Below are positions 9,861 through 24,181 of a stretch of DNA of 64,000 bases, piece by piece (position 1 is the first letter of the stretch; each line of letters starts with the position of its first letter). The notes under the pieces were generated by a model. That model saw only the letters and a program-made list of their open reading frames with translations, searched no databases and had not been told where the DNA came from. The translations under genes were made by a program, and so were the position numbers. This stretch comes from Plutella xylostella (taxonomy: Eukaryota > Arthropoda > Insecta > Lepidoptera > Plutellidae): contig NC_063988.1 in the NCBI RefSeq assembly GCF_932276165.1, positions 3,286,001-3,350,000 of the forward strand, read 5' to 3'.

Positions 9861-12800
9861 CTGAAACAGAAAAAAATCCACTAGTCTTTTATAACCATAA
9901 TAACTAGTTGAATAAAGTCCGATGCTCAGCCTATAGGTATAATCGGAAAAGAATAACATTGCATGAACTGAAAACAACGTTATACCTTCCTATTCTTGAT
10001 GTGGTCAAAGTTGTATCCCATGTAGAAGGCAGACTGTTGCAGCTGCCTCAGGCTGCGCATGCGCTGACGAGGGTCACGGTCGCACAGCCTCATAAGAAGT
10101 GCTCGAGCACCTTTCGATAGGCTGGCAACACTGTCTGGGAGTCTGCCTGCTGGCTGTTCGCAAGAAGACCGCTGGCCTGTGCTCCTGAAAAAAATATTAT
10201 TACAGCGCGAAAATTTAAAATGAAAAGTTACAATGTTACATTCAATTTGATTTATTTATTTTCTTTATGAGTTAACTAACTATGGTATCGTAGGTACCTA
10301 GGATTCATTAGGTTTTATTTCGATCTCTTGCTCGACCACTTTCTCAGCATAAGCTTGCTTTGGTTGGGGTCCGCCAATCTGTACTGCGCGGTGATGGACT
10401 AGGCCTAAACTTCCTTTCCTTCATTGGAAGGAGACTCGTGCCCCAGCAGTGGGGACATGATGGGTTATGATACTTGTGATGATGCCGATAATTCGGACCT
10501 CCTAATTTAATAGGTAAGTAGGTAGGTACTTAGGTCTTAGGTAGGTACGTACTGAGTAATTAATAGATTTACTGATTAGGTAAGTAGGTAGTTAGACTAG
10601 TTAGGTACCTACTGATACAACACAGAAATCTTAATTTTGTGCTATGTAGGTAGTTGATAATAAAGAATTACCCCCATGAATAAGGGTGTTAAGTTATAAA
10701 TTAAGAAATATCTAATACTCAGAGATCTATCTTTAGATAATCTTCTTTTGAAACATACCCATTGGATTGTCCGGTATCGGCATCTATTTCTCCATCAGTC
10801 GCCTCCGCCTGGTCTGCAGACGACGCCGCCACCGCTGGACTTGGATACTGGAAATTAAAAGTTTCATTTAGGTTATACAGGAAAATAATTCTGCAAAAGT
10901 GTTAAAAATACCTAAGCCGACTCAGGACATTCTAACAGAACAACTTAAGTAGGTATACTTACTTAAGTTAACTTACCAAATGTGTTTTAGATCTTTTGGC
11001 AATTCGTAAACAGGTAGGTGCTTTAGAAACTACTGTACAGAATTTGTACTATGAAGAGGCTTTTTTTTTCAAAAGTAAGCTGTTCCTATGTTTTCGGATA
11101 AGTACCCCCCTGTCGGCGTCATACTATCTGTATCTACCTATGTATTATAGGTAGGTAGACATAACTCTAATGTCAATGCCATGTTAATTTTTACTGCAAA
11201 ACGTACGGTACCTTTTGCTTTCTTATTTTGATTTACCTAACTGACCACCGGCCGCACATGCGTCAAGAAAGTGTAAGGGCCTTTCAAAGATCAACGCACT
11301 GACTGGAGTGTGAGTGGCCTGAGGTTCACGGCATCATTAATTCGTCCTTAATCCCCAGGTACCAGGGATAGCAATATAACCTGTATCATCAATTTAAAAA
11401 AAGCCAATGGCGATCGCTCCCGTCGACGCTAAAAATAGACCCGTTGATGGCATAATGGCGACTGGCGAGGAATTTACGCGGGGTCCCGCCGCAGTTTACT
11501 TTGTTTTCTAAGCGATAAGTTAATTGTATGAGTAGTTAAGGCGATAGACGGTATACAGGATGTCGCAAAAGTGTTACAGCAAGCACAAAGGGGTAACGGA
11601 GGAGTTAATTTTGAACAAATTTGGTTGGTAACCATAAGTAGTCACGTGACCAACTAAAATGATTTTAGCAAATAGTCTTCTTGTTCTCCCTAGTCTTTTC
11701 CTTATTGAGGGTCAGCTTTTACCAAATAGTATATATATTTAAATAGTATTCCGTACTTAAGTATCTAAATACTGCATACAAGATATACAACTGTAAATAC
11801 TCACTTACTGTAAAATGTTGTTAATAAAAGTGTAGTGTTGGTAAATTTTCTTACGCATGCGTGCACTTATCTAAAGTAACGAATTGGTAAAAGTACCTAT
11901 CATAATGTATCTCTCTCTACCACCTATGAAGTTAGTTGCCTGCACCAGAAGCACATGAAGCGAGCGGGAAGACGAAGATTAATGATGATCTATTTCAGTA
12001 GAAGAACCTCATCGAGACGAGACCCACAGCATAAGTTAAGGACCTCATTGGCGAAGCTATTATTCTAGGTAAGTTAATTATAATAAATAGAAAGTTTGTA
12101 AGTAGGCTTGATCTTATTTCACTTCATATTCATAACCGAAATACCAACGACGCGACGGTAGACCATACCGTAAACCGGGTAAGGCACTAAAGAACTTGCC
12201 TGTGAAATTGTACTAGTACTTACCTAAATACTTTCCTAAACACCTATGTAGGGCCGATTTTTTATCTGTGATCAACTTTAACCAAGTCACCTGTCAAGCT
12301 GCATACGAATTGTTGGTTTTTAAGTAATCGTTGCGACTTTTGACCATGGCTGAGTTAACTACGGATAAAAAAACTGGCCCTTAGATATAGTTATACATTA
12401 TATTAGGTCCTTACATATGAAATTGGCGTTTTCTATAGGAGGAACATAAAGTCGTTTTTTTTTTTAAATGAAATATATTAAATTAATCAAAGTATGTACC
12501 ATTGCTATGTATGCACTTTTGCCATCTCATAGGTAGTTCATTGATCCCCTTACTAAAAAAACCATTCGGGCGGGAATCAATAAAATCTTTGGAGGCGGTT
12601 TGGACTGCCCCATCGGAGTTGAATTTTTTTCCTTGCAAGTAGTTATCCAAATTGCGAAAAAAATGGTTATCTGTTGGAGCAAGGTCCGGAGAGTACGGTG
12701 GATGTCTAAGACATTCTAATTGAAGCTCCTCTAATTTGGTAGCCGTCTGTTGTGCAGTGTGTGGTTTAGCGTTGTCCTGAAGCAGCAGTGGCCTAGAGCG

Positions 12801-15282
12801 ATTGACCAGCCTCGGTTGTTTAGCAGCTAGCTTTTCCATCATGGTTTGCAGTTGCTGACAATAGATATCTGCCGTAATCGTCTGGCCAGATTTAAGAAAG
12901 CTGTAGTGAACGACACCGGCACTAGTCCACCAAACACTTACAAGCAACTTTTTTTTAGTCAATTTTCGCTTAGGGCAGGATTTGGCTGGTTCGCTAGGGT
13001 TCAGCCATTGCGATGAGCGCTTCCGATTATCGTAGAGGATCCACTTTTCATCACAGGTAATGATTCGATTTAAAATTCCTTCACTATTGTGCCGGTTGAG
13101 TAACGTAACGCAGCAGTCGACGCGCGTTTGTCGGTTTGCTTCACTCAATTCATGAGGTACCCACCTTTCAAGCTTTTTCACCTTCCCAATTTGCTTCAAG
13201 TGGATTAGAATAGTTTTATCACTAACACCGGAGCCTGCAGCTAACTCGGACGTGGTTTGCGATGGATCCGCTTCCACAATAGCCAATTCTTCATTATCAA
13301 CTTTGGTCTCCGGCCGTCCACGAGGCTTGTTCTGCAGGTCGAAATTTCCAGAACGAAAACGTTGGAACCAAAAACGCACTGTGTTTTCTTTTGCGACACC
13401 GTCACCATACACATCATTAATCCTTCGAGCCGTTTCTGCAGCACTGGTGCCACGGTGGAACTCATACTCGTAAATAACGCGATATTTCAAGTTTTCCATT
13501 TTGTAAACAGAGTGACACAAAGAAAAAAACAAAAGAAGAAAAAACAAATGAATTAGGGGGTTTGAAACACAAATGCATGAGTAAATAGCTGTATGAATTT
13601 GAATTTGGAATTCCTAACCATAAAGGTAATATTTGAGATTAAAGTGGCCAGTACGACAAAACGCCAATTTCATATGTAAGGACCTAATATTATTTTACTC
13701 TACATTACTAGACTAGGACCCAGACTTCGTCCTATCTCGGAATTCCCACGAAAGCGACAGTGCAGCTCGCAGCAGACAACAACTAGTTCCCAATTCTAAT
13801 ACAGAAGCCCCTAGCACCAAATTAAGCAGGGTCATTAGTGTCGACAAGCGGATTCTGTACTATCTTGATGACATCGATCGCCTAAACTTAACGGTACAGT
13901 GGAATACCCTGTTACTTGCTTACCTGTTCTATACGCTCGGTGATATTTGTCATGTGTCAACGTCTATCGCGAGATTAATTTAAAAATAAATGTATTTTCA
14001 AGATTGACCCCAAAAATTAATAGTTAACTTACTTAAGTACTTTCTTTGTTGAAATACGATTTCGTGTCTATAAAATAGACGACTATCTACGGAAACGGTT
14101 TGGGGCAAAGGAGCGTCCCTCTCAGAATGACAATGCTATCGGACAGGGGTCAGGTTACTTTAGGGTAGGCTGTAGACCTAAACGTCTATAGACCTAGACG
14201 TCCTCGGTGAGCCGATACCAGCCGACAGCGATTGGCAAATGTTCTTCCTAAAAGCCCAGGTAACTAGGTACTTACAGCTGAGATAGGTAAATGCCAAATT
14301 AGTTTTTTTTTATTTAGTACCTACAGCTAGGCCTCTTGCTTTCCGCGTCTCACAAATAAACTCATAATAATACTTATGGTCCGGAAGCTCTAATTCTGAT
14401 CTAATAGAAAAAAAACACGCACTCACGCCTTGTACTAATGTACTCGGTCGCATCTGATCTAATCTAATAGATAACTTTAAAACTCAAGTTTATTTAAATT
14501 TAATTTATGATATCTTTTATAATCTGAAATAAGTACTTACATTCAATTTTACTGAAGATGATGAAGTCACTTGAAAACTAGGTCAAGCCTTTATTATTGC
14601 TACGATATGCTACCTACTATTAACTATACCTAAAAGCATTATACCTTTAAAGCCATTAAATTATCAAAAAGTAATTAAAATGTACTTATAATCGTAACTC
14701 ATATAACCAGTTGTAACAGGGTGTCCGTTTATCATATTTTTATTTACTTTTTGGATAAAATAATACAGAAGGAAATTTTATAAGTCTCCATCTAAATAGT
14801 GCAGTGGACGGTAGATAAGAAAGGAAAAAGTATGTAAGTAGGTACTTACCTACTAATTTACAATTCAAAAGCCTATAATACCATAGTTATAATTCGAAAT
14901 GTTACAATGTACTTATTAAATATAAGTAAGTACTCATACTGCACCATCTGCCAAAAAGTACCAATCAATAACTTATACGTTGGTGAAAAAAACAGTGGCG
15001 ATCATCAATAAAATTCATCAATCAGTCATCACCACAACAATGACACTGTATGTAATTGTAATGCTGCAACTTTTTTTAAACAAAGCCATTCTATATAGTG
15101 TATGCTTACATTCCCACATAAGACACCTATATACTAATAACTTCAACTATTGGTTAAAATTAAGGCTCAAACCGTAGTGTTAATAATTATTATGGCATGT
15201 TATGTTATATATACATATATATATAAATATATTATATAGGTATATTATACTTCACGTAAAAATAAGCTATCGATACGTATCG

Positions 15283-15332
<50 letters not shown>

Positions 15333-18300
15333 GGCATCGTCGTCGTAGTAAGTACTGTAACGATACGTATCGATAGCTTATTTTTACGTGAAGTATAATA
15401 GGTATAACTGGATATAACTAAAACAAGCCATACTCCTGCCTGTCAACCAACACCACATGACTTATCATAAAAAATCAGTACTTATATATTTCTTATGTAT
15501 ATGTATAGTCAGTTAACATTATGTTAGACCTATTTTATTTTAACATCACACTACCAACGCGAAAAGTTTTGTAGATATTTACAATTTGGTAAAGTACAGG
15601 GTCCCTTGTAAATGGTAACATCCCGTTAGGAGGTTTGATACTTTGATACAAATAATAATAATTCTAAGCTCTTGGAAAAATATCTAAATACCTACGAGAA
15701 TATTTGTTTGGCTTCTCTTTGCAAATTTTGCTGGTTGTTTGACTGTGTGTTACTTTTAGTAGGTAAGTATAGTTTTTTTTGCGAATAGCATAATTTTTTT
15801 ATGATTATTTTCAAGTTGTTTAGTTTGACGACCACATTACGTTAACTTATGGGCTTATGGGACACAATGTATAAGTAGTAATAAGTACTGACACACACAT
15901 AAGGTACTTACCTAAGTCGCAGAATAACAACTAGTACCAGCCTAAGTATACCTATGTACTTATACAACTTACTTAAATGATTTTTTTATTAATATAAGTA
16001 CAGGTACCATCTCGATAAATACATACTAGATGACTTAAGAGGAGAGTATAGCTTCGCGATCCTAGCGAAATAGGTATTTAGGAAAAGTATTGCTGTCGCT
16101 CGTGCACTCGCTCGCGCCGGGCACCGCACACACACATGCAAGTAGCGTCACGCACACATCGATGGACGCTGCCGCGCCGCCACCGCCGCCACCGCGCCGC
16201 CCCGCGCCGGTTGGCGAGAAATTGCGACCAAACACGGAGTGTCTTCGTCTTACCTTCATATTATTATTTCTGTGTTGTGATTGTGAGTTGTGACTTGTGA
16301 CATTGTGAGCGAAACTTGAAATTATTGAAGATAAATAGAAAGAAGTACCTATAAGTAATTAAATTAGTGATCATTTCATGTGAGTAAGTATTTTATTATG
16401 TAGGTAATTACCAGCCTAGTAACGAGTTAGTAGGTAAGTACATAAAATGGATTTTTGATGATTGGAAAATAGACCTTTTGCCGGTACTTGGACTATCATT
16501 TTGTATGTAAGGTTATTTAGATCTATATATGCAGTGAATCTAAAAAACATTATGATAGTTTTGTAAAAATATAAGTTTATAAGTACCTACTAACAAAGTT
16601 TCGGGGCTGTTTATAGATGTTGAGTTGTATTAGTATTTATTTCTTTTAGCATGAGAAGCAAAAGCAAGGAGTCTAAACTTTCAAGCGAGACACTCGAGCT
16701 TATGAGGCAGAGATGCGAATTTCTGTCGGCAGGTGACACTTCGTCAGAACTACGGGTACTCAACAAGCGTATAAAGAAGCTGATTCGAAGAGATCTCCGT
16801 CGCTCCAACACACGCGCCATAGAAGCAGCAATTGAGCAAAATCGGGGGTCAAAAGTCTTCGTTCAGCAACTTGGGAGAGGCCACTTGACGAAATTGAGGT
16901 CTGCAGATGGTAATATCGTTGCCTCTAAGCCGGAGGTTCTTGCCGAAATCGAAGGTTTTTACGGACAACTTTATGCTTCACACGCGCAGAAGTCTGTGGC
17001 TCAGCTCACCGATTCCAGAGCGCCACTAATACGCCACTACACTGACGACATCCCTGACGTCGACATAGGCGAGATTAGGATAGCCCTTGAGCAGCTTAAA
17101 AACAACAAGGCTCCGGGTGAAGACGGAATTACTACAGAGGTACAGAGCTTCTGAAAGCTGGAGGTATTGCAATCCTCGAACAGCTCCAGAGGCTCTTCAA
17201 TTCGGTTCTTCACAATGGCATTACACCGGAGGCATGGTCTGAGAGCGTCGTGGTATTGTTCTTTAAGAAGGGTGACAAAACCCTTCTGAAGAACTATAGA
17301 CCGATCTCGCTTTTAAGCCATGTATACAAGCTGTTCTCAAGGGTTATCACAAACCGTCTTGCCCAAAAGTTAGACGAGTTTCAGCCCCCAGAGCAGGCTG
17401 AGTTTCGAAAAGGCTTTAGTACAATAGACCACATCCACACAGTAAGGCAGATTATACAGAAGACCGAAGAGTATAATCAGCCTCTGTGTCTAGCCTTTGT
17501 GGACTATGAAATAGCCTTCGACTCCATCGAGACCTGGGCAGTTTTGGAATCCTTGCAGAGATGCCAAATCGATTGGCGCTATATCGAGGTGTTGAGATGT
17601 CTGTACAATGCCGCTACTATGACTATCCAAGTACAGGACCACAAGACAAGACCTATCCAACTGCAACGTGGAGTGAGACAGGGGGATGTGATATCTCCGA
17701 AACTGTTCACCAATGCATTGGAAGATGTCTTTAAGACGTTGGACTGGAAAGGACATGGCATATGTATAAATGGCGAGTACATGTCACACCTCCGCTTCGC
17801 GGACGACATCGTTATTATGGCAGAATCTCTGCAGGAACTCAGCTGGATGCTAAGTGGCCTAAATGCTGCTTCCCAACAAGCCAACAAAGTTTATATGAAT
17901 TAGCAAAAATAAAATTCGCAAACAATCAAAGTCTTAAAACAAAAGATGTTTAGAATGACGAGTTGTGTCACTATGATTCGGATGTGCAATATAACATGGG
18001 ACATCCTGTATATCTATAGATATCGATAACGCAGGCGTGATCCCATCTCTACTATCGACTTCACTATGGACATCCCTATCGTACGTGTGCTTTGCTTCCC
18101 CCCCCGACCCTCAATCGTGCGATAGAGAGCACTGCAGCTCGGGACTGACAATAGGTACTTTTCTTGATGAAATTCTGGTTTTGGGAGAAAACGTTTTACA
18201 CTAACTAAATATCAACCAATCTCTTTGATTTTAGTGTCAATCGCTTCAGCTTAATATATTCTAGGTTTATAGGTTTCGCTTTTTAAAAAAAAATACGTTG

Positions 18301-21300
18301 TTATTGATCCACAAACGGCTTAATTCAACAAAGTCGCAATCACAAAAAAAACTTTATTTCAGGTGCCTATAAGTTTGAATCTATAGAAAATTTTGAAAAA
18401 AGGAAAACCTATAAACCTAGTTATTCCTTGTGTCAATAAGATATTAAAAAATCATGGAGATTGGATAATTTTTAGGGGTAGTAAAACGTTTTCTCTTTTT
18501 GTATGGACGAGCAAGTGCTATACTCTACTCTTAAGTTCTTGTATTGATACTATGACGGCGGGCGTGGCGCACTCTCGTGAAGGCTCTACTGTATCACCTA
18601 AGATAACAAAAATAAACCAATTCTAGATCACAGAGGTAGAGTGACGTTCCAATCTAAAATGAGACTCTAAGCAAGTAAGTACCTATTATACTTTAATATG
18701 GCTAGTGTTGAACTTGAATTTAAGTTAAATAAATATGGCATGTAAAGATTCTTAAGTGTACTCACTGAAATTAAATACATAATAAGCATACGTAATAGGT
18801 CATCATACTGATAATTTACACCATTTACATGTAAATTCGAATGCATAGGGAAGTAACAATTAAATAAATGGTTTATTATGGGCCTTGACAATTTGTACAG
18901 ACAGAGTATAAAATGATGTTTTATGTCGTAGTTGAACTGTTGAACTGTACAGTTAAGTAATGCGTTGTAACTCAGGTCCTCTGGTGGAGATAGGACCTTA
19001 CTTTACTTTATTTCACAGACAAATTTTAAGTAAAGGTTTTCAGTGTGAATAAAACAGTCAGATTAGAGTCGCTTGTTACACGCAAAGAGATATTAAGAGA
19101 TTATAATTTTATTTATGATCGAATGCATTAAATACTTTTATTGAGCTTCCCACACCATCATGACACCCTTTGTATGTTAGACATTAGACTCGGCTTGTCA
19201 GTAAAAACCCGAAAACTCAAACTGAAGTTCTACCAAAGTACCCGCTGATTGTATCTAAGTATACATATATTTGTTCTTCACGCTACTCAATATTTTCATA
19301 TTTTTTACAATAACATACAAAATATGGACAATAATAGGAACATTATAAAAAACTAAATTGTAATAAGTAACTAGGTACGTACATATATGATAATAAAAAA
19401 ATTAAGTTCGCGAAGTCGAACAAAAGTTTTTTCACTAAGTACCTATATGAAACCTATATAACCTAAGCAGTGTAAACAAGCAAGATGAACTAAATTCGTT
19501 AATTTATATCTAAGTACTGATGTACCTATGTCTACAGATATTTTTCCCAGAAAGTTAAATATGTCGAGATACATACTTATTTTTTATTTCTGAAGCCTTA
19601 TCATCAGGGCATGGCATTTGCAAGGCATGGCATTTTTTATTAAGTGGTCGTGTATATCGGTTTTCCTTGTGTTAAAGCATCTTTTTGTTTTGTCCATCAA
19701 CATCAACCATTTATTGTTAAATTATTTTGAATACTTACCATTTTCATGCTCATCATTATGGAAAGATATATAATGGAACGCTTAATTAAATACGATTCAA
19801 TGTGTATACGTATATATTCAGATATGTGTATGTAGACTGTCTTTACCTAACAAAATGTCTGAAAGAAAGTGCTAAGCTGCACTAAGAGAACATTGGCAGG
19901 CAGGCTTACCTATGGACGAGTTCTCGAGTAGAGACCACAAACCTATCAATTAGATTTGCCGATTTGTGGTTTCTGCTTATAGTTTTATTGAACAATCTAA
20001 TTCTTAACGGATTTTGATGTTAGATACGTATGCAGGAAGCTATTAATATACAGAGCAAAAGCATACAAATATTTTGTTTTTCTATATACTTTGTTGGTCA
20101 CGTGACTTTCCTATGAGTTGTTTATTTTACGAATGTCTAAAACTTGTTAAGTTTGTATGTCACCCCTGTTCTGCTACTTTTTAACAACATGTATTTTTTC
20201 CTACAATCTTGCTAATCATAGATAATAATTATCGCTAAAGCTTGTTGATAGTCTATTATAATTTACAACATTAATGATGGCGCCTGCCGCACATACCGTA
20301 CTGTAAATGTTATAAATAGATTAATCAGATGAGCAGCGCCGGCGCAGGCGCAGGCTGTACCGCCAGCAACGCACGCAGCTTCACTTAATGAAGATGCTTC
20401 AATCAATTATGATAGGTACGTATAATATTATGTAACTAGCATAATTATTATGGCGCTCTGGAATTAGGTAAGCCTAAAAGTACACGACACGTTGACATAG
20501 CTTTATGATTATGTGCAGTGAGTATATGTTGCAGACCTGTGTCGTGCCCGTGGACTAGGCCTAAAACCCTTCCTTCATTAGAAGGAGACCCGTGCCCCAG
20601 CAGTGGGGACGTGATGGGTCGTGATGAAAGAGTTGACCACGAATTCAATCTGACGGTTCTTTTGCTAATACTACAAATAATTCGGATAACAAGACGAGAT
20701 TTATCAGCACATAATTAGGTAATATCTGATAATAAATTATAAGTATAAGTACACCCTTTTTTGCAATCGGTACTTGTTCCAAAATACTATTAAGTCACAG
20801 AGTTTTAACGGTGAAGCATAACGGAGAAACCAGTATGTGAGGCCAATCATTGCTTGTCGGGGTAATGTCACAGTACTTGCCTTAATTCCTATGTTTAATT
20901 GAGTACCAACTGAGTAGGTAAGTACAGTACATACGAGCGTTGAGATAGGTACCTAAATCAGTTACCTAGAGGGTAAATTAACATTACCAGGTGAAGAAGT
21001 ACAAACCCGCCACAGGGCCATTTTAGAGACATTGGCGACCCATTTACTATACAATTGAATAGTTAATCACTGTGATATTCAGTAATAAAATAAAGTAAGT
21101 ACTAGCAACTATAATACATCCCAGAGATACTAGTTTAATAAATAGGCTCATTGAAGAATTTCACTGTATTTTTTTTTAATCAGATATTTAATTAGGACTT
21201 AGGTTTTGACTACTTCTGACAGATAATGAGATTCGGCAATTTGACCCTAGAATTTATGTTTTTCCGCCAAAGATCGTTTTAACCTACATAGGTATATAAT

Positions 21301-24143
21301 TTTCAAATTTTGACTGTTAAATGTAAAATAATGCAAAAAAATATCTTATCCTGAAAAATCATGAAGTCTCAATATTATCCACTAGAGCAAACATAATCAT
21401 ATAGTACAGTAAGGGGCAGAGAAACCTGACCCCACTCAGAAGCATTGTTACTATGAGAGGAGGGTCAGGTTTCTCTGCACCTGACCGTACTAATAGCTAA
21501 ATTCATGTAAGTAGATACTTAAACTTTTTTCAACACACATAATAGGTAAGTATATTAGGTATTCAGTGGTTATGAAATTCGACTGAAACTTTCCTCTAGC
21601 TATGAATACTGATCCGTGAAAGTCCGCACGACCCGGAGGGTTACTCTATACTGAAGAAAAACGAACGAACGAGAGCTGTCGAGCAATCGCCGCCTTTACT
21701 GCAACGAGATAGAGTCGTGGCCTTAGTGGAAACTTAGTTTTTCGTCATATACCCCCCGTACAACTTTTTGTATAAGTACGGACAAAAGTACGCAGGTAAC
21801 AATCATTTGGCTAATTGAATAACAATGATAATTGTTCTGTACAGTGTACATGCCTAAATATATTCATACAGACATCCTGAAACATTACCTGTCAAATCAG
21901 TTGTGGGTCAGTGTACTACTTTTGTAAAATGCGAAGCTGGGGCCCTATCGCGAATTCAAAACGAAATAACATTTAAAGTAAGTGACAAATTCAATACATT
22001 TTAACTCCAAAAATGGCTGTCCAAAACAAGTTCGCGATAGGTAAGTAAGTATACTGTTATCGCCCGAATCATGCATGTTCAAATATACTTAGTAAAGTAT
22101 TCAGAAAATGTACAAACATGGTCAGTTTCCCCATTCGTGTATCTACCAAAGATCTATCTGCTCAATGGCAATTCAGCTAATCCATACCACTGCATGCCAT
22201 GCTCAGTGACGTTACCAGTCACTACTTGTGACATCGGCAAAGTATCACTCAAAAGACTAATGAAGTAATGAGATTTTTACATGGAAGTAATAATACAACA
22301 GGAATGCGCACTCACCAAAATGATGCAAACAAAAATAGACCTAACTTATTCATCTTAAGATTTATATTTGAAGTGAAAGAGGCCGCGAGCCGATAGAGAG
22401 GGTTACCACAGAGCCCTTCCTCTCTTTCTAACAATTGCCAGGATTTAGTTGTGTAAACTTTAGTAGATTTTGTACGAAGAGAGCTGTTCACGCCGACGCC
22501 TCCTTATTACGAGCGTCGGGCTCTATGCCCGGCGCTTTAATTTTAGAAGAAATTCACGTCAATCACATTACGAAAATAACATCAAGAAACCACAACACAC
22601 TTTAATACTTACTAATTCTAATTGTTTTGTTATGTGCCTAACAAGTGTTGAGCATGTCTGTAATTGGTACATGTTATTGATAAGTACCTCTCTAACCTTT
22701 CTTTTATAAGTGTATTGTAATATGTACTGTTGATGTGCCTTATATAAATAAATAAATAAATAAATACATAACTCTTAATTCTTATCTTGTAAAATACTTA
22801 ATTTAATAAACCACTAATAAGCGAATTTCTATATCTCTTCATCGTCTTAATCATCACCGTCACGCTCATCGACCCTCGTCTTCGAGTCTTCGCCAACATT
22901 TTTTGGGGAGCATGTTCACGCCGACGCCTCCTTATTACGAGCGTCGGGCTCTATGCCCGGCGCTTTACGTTTATAAGAAGAAATACGTCAATCAATGAAA
23001 ATAACTACACGAAGAAATCTCTACCACAATAATTCTAATTCTTAATTCTTATCTTTTGTAAAATACTCTTTAATATACTATTACTAAACAAATCTCAATA
23101 TCTCTTCATCGTCTTAATCATCACCATCACCGCACGTCACCCTCGTCTTCGAGTCTTCGCCAACAAGAGCTATGCAAAAAAAATATTAAATTAACTCATA
23201 GACTACTGTATATCATATCATTTTCAAAAACAAATTTATAATAAATCATTATAAACATGTAATTGTAATGAAATATTTGGTATTTGTATGAATAATAATT
23301 TCATAAAAAATATTGGTAGTTTTTCTAAATACTTTACGACAAGACCAAAGTTGTCAAGATGACGGATGACGTTTATACTGTTGTGAGAGACGTTATGGTT
23401 AGGGTGACCATTTATTCGTACTTTTGAATCACTTTCCATTAATTAGGACCTGTTTCATTCAACTTTTTGTTTTATTTTATACCTAAGTATCATTAGGTAT
23501 TATTGTGGCTGTTATCTTATAAGGCTGGTAAAGAGTTATGAGCTTTTGATTTTTTTGGTGATAGATATGAGTATTATAAGATAGAACAGAATAGTAACGT
23601 GTAAATAAAGAAGATCCAATAAATACATTGTATTATACTTATTATAAAAATGTGTGTTGTTTGATTTCGCTCATCTTATTATTTACGTCAATCCTAACTC
23701 TCTAATTAAAACCAGTCCATCTTAGTAGAATTTGGTAAAAATACATATTGTTGTTGCTAGTTCAAACCTTGGGAATATCTAATTGATTTGGAAAAAAAAA
23801 CATATCAATATCACATTGCAGTTTGCGCTGCAACAACATATCTATACAAATTTTACCTTCTCCCCATTTGTTTACTCAATTGTCATATCACCAAAATACA
23901 TTCGTACCTACATTGCAATCGAATTATTCGAATAATAGGTGACTTTGAGACCATCGACACCTATTCGCGACATGATAGATTAGAAGTGATGTCTCATGAA
24001 TTACCTAAAATTATGGTCACCAAAAATAGAAAGAGATGGAGGGCTCCGTGCCGACTATCTCTATCGGCTCGTTTTTTTGGTGCAGTGCGCATTCCTGTTG
24101 TATTATTACTTCCATGGATTTTTAAGTCTTCTTTGTGTAAATT

Positions 24144-24181
<38 letters not shown>

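Noticed and set aside
13500..13547. N-terminal hydrophobic extension of the mariner transposase
   Set aside because: The extra 16 residues are Phe/Leu-rich and unlike the family; the internal ATG gives the usual start and length.
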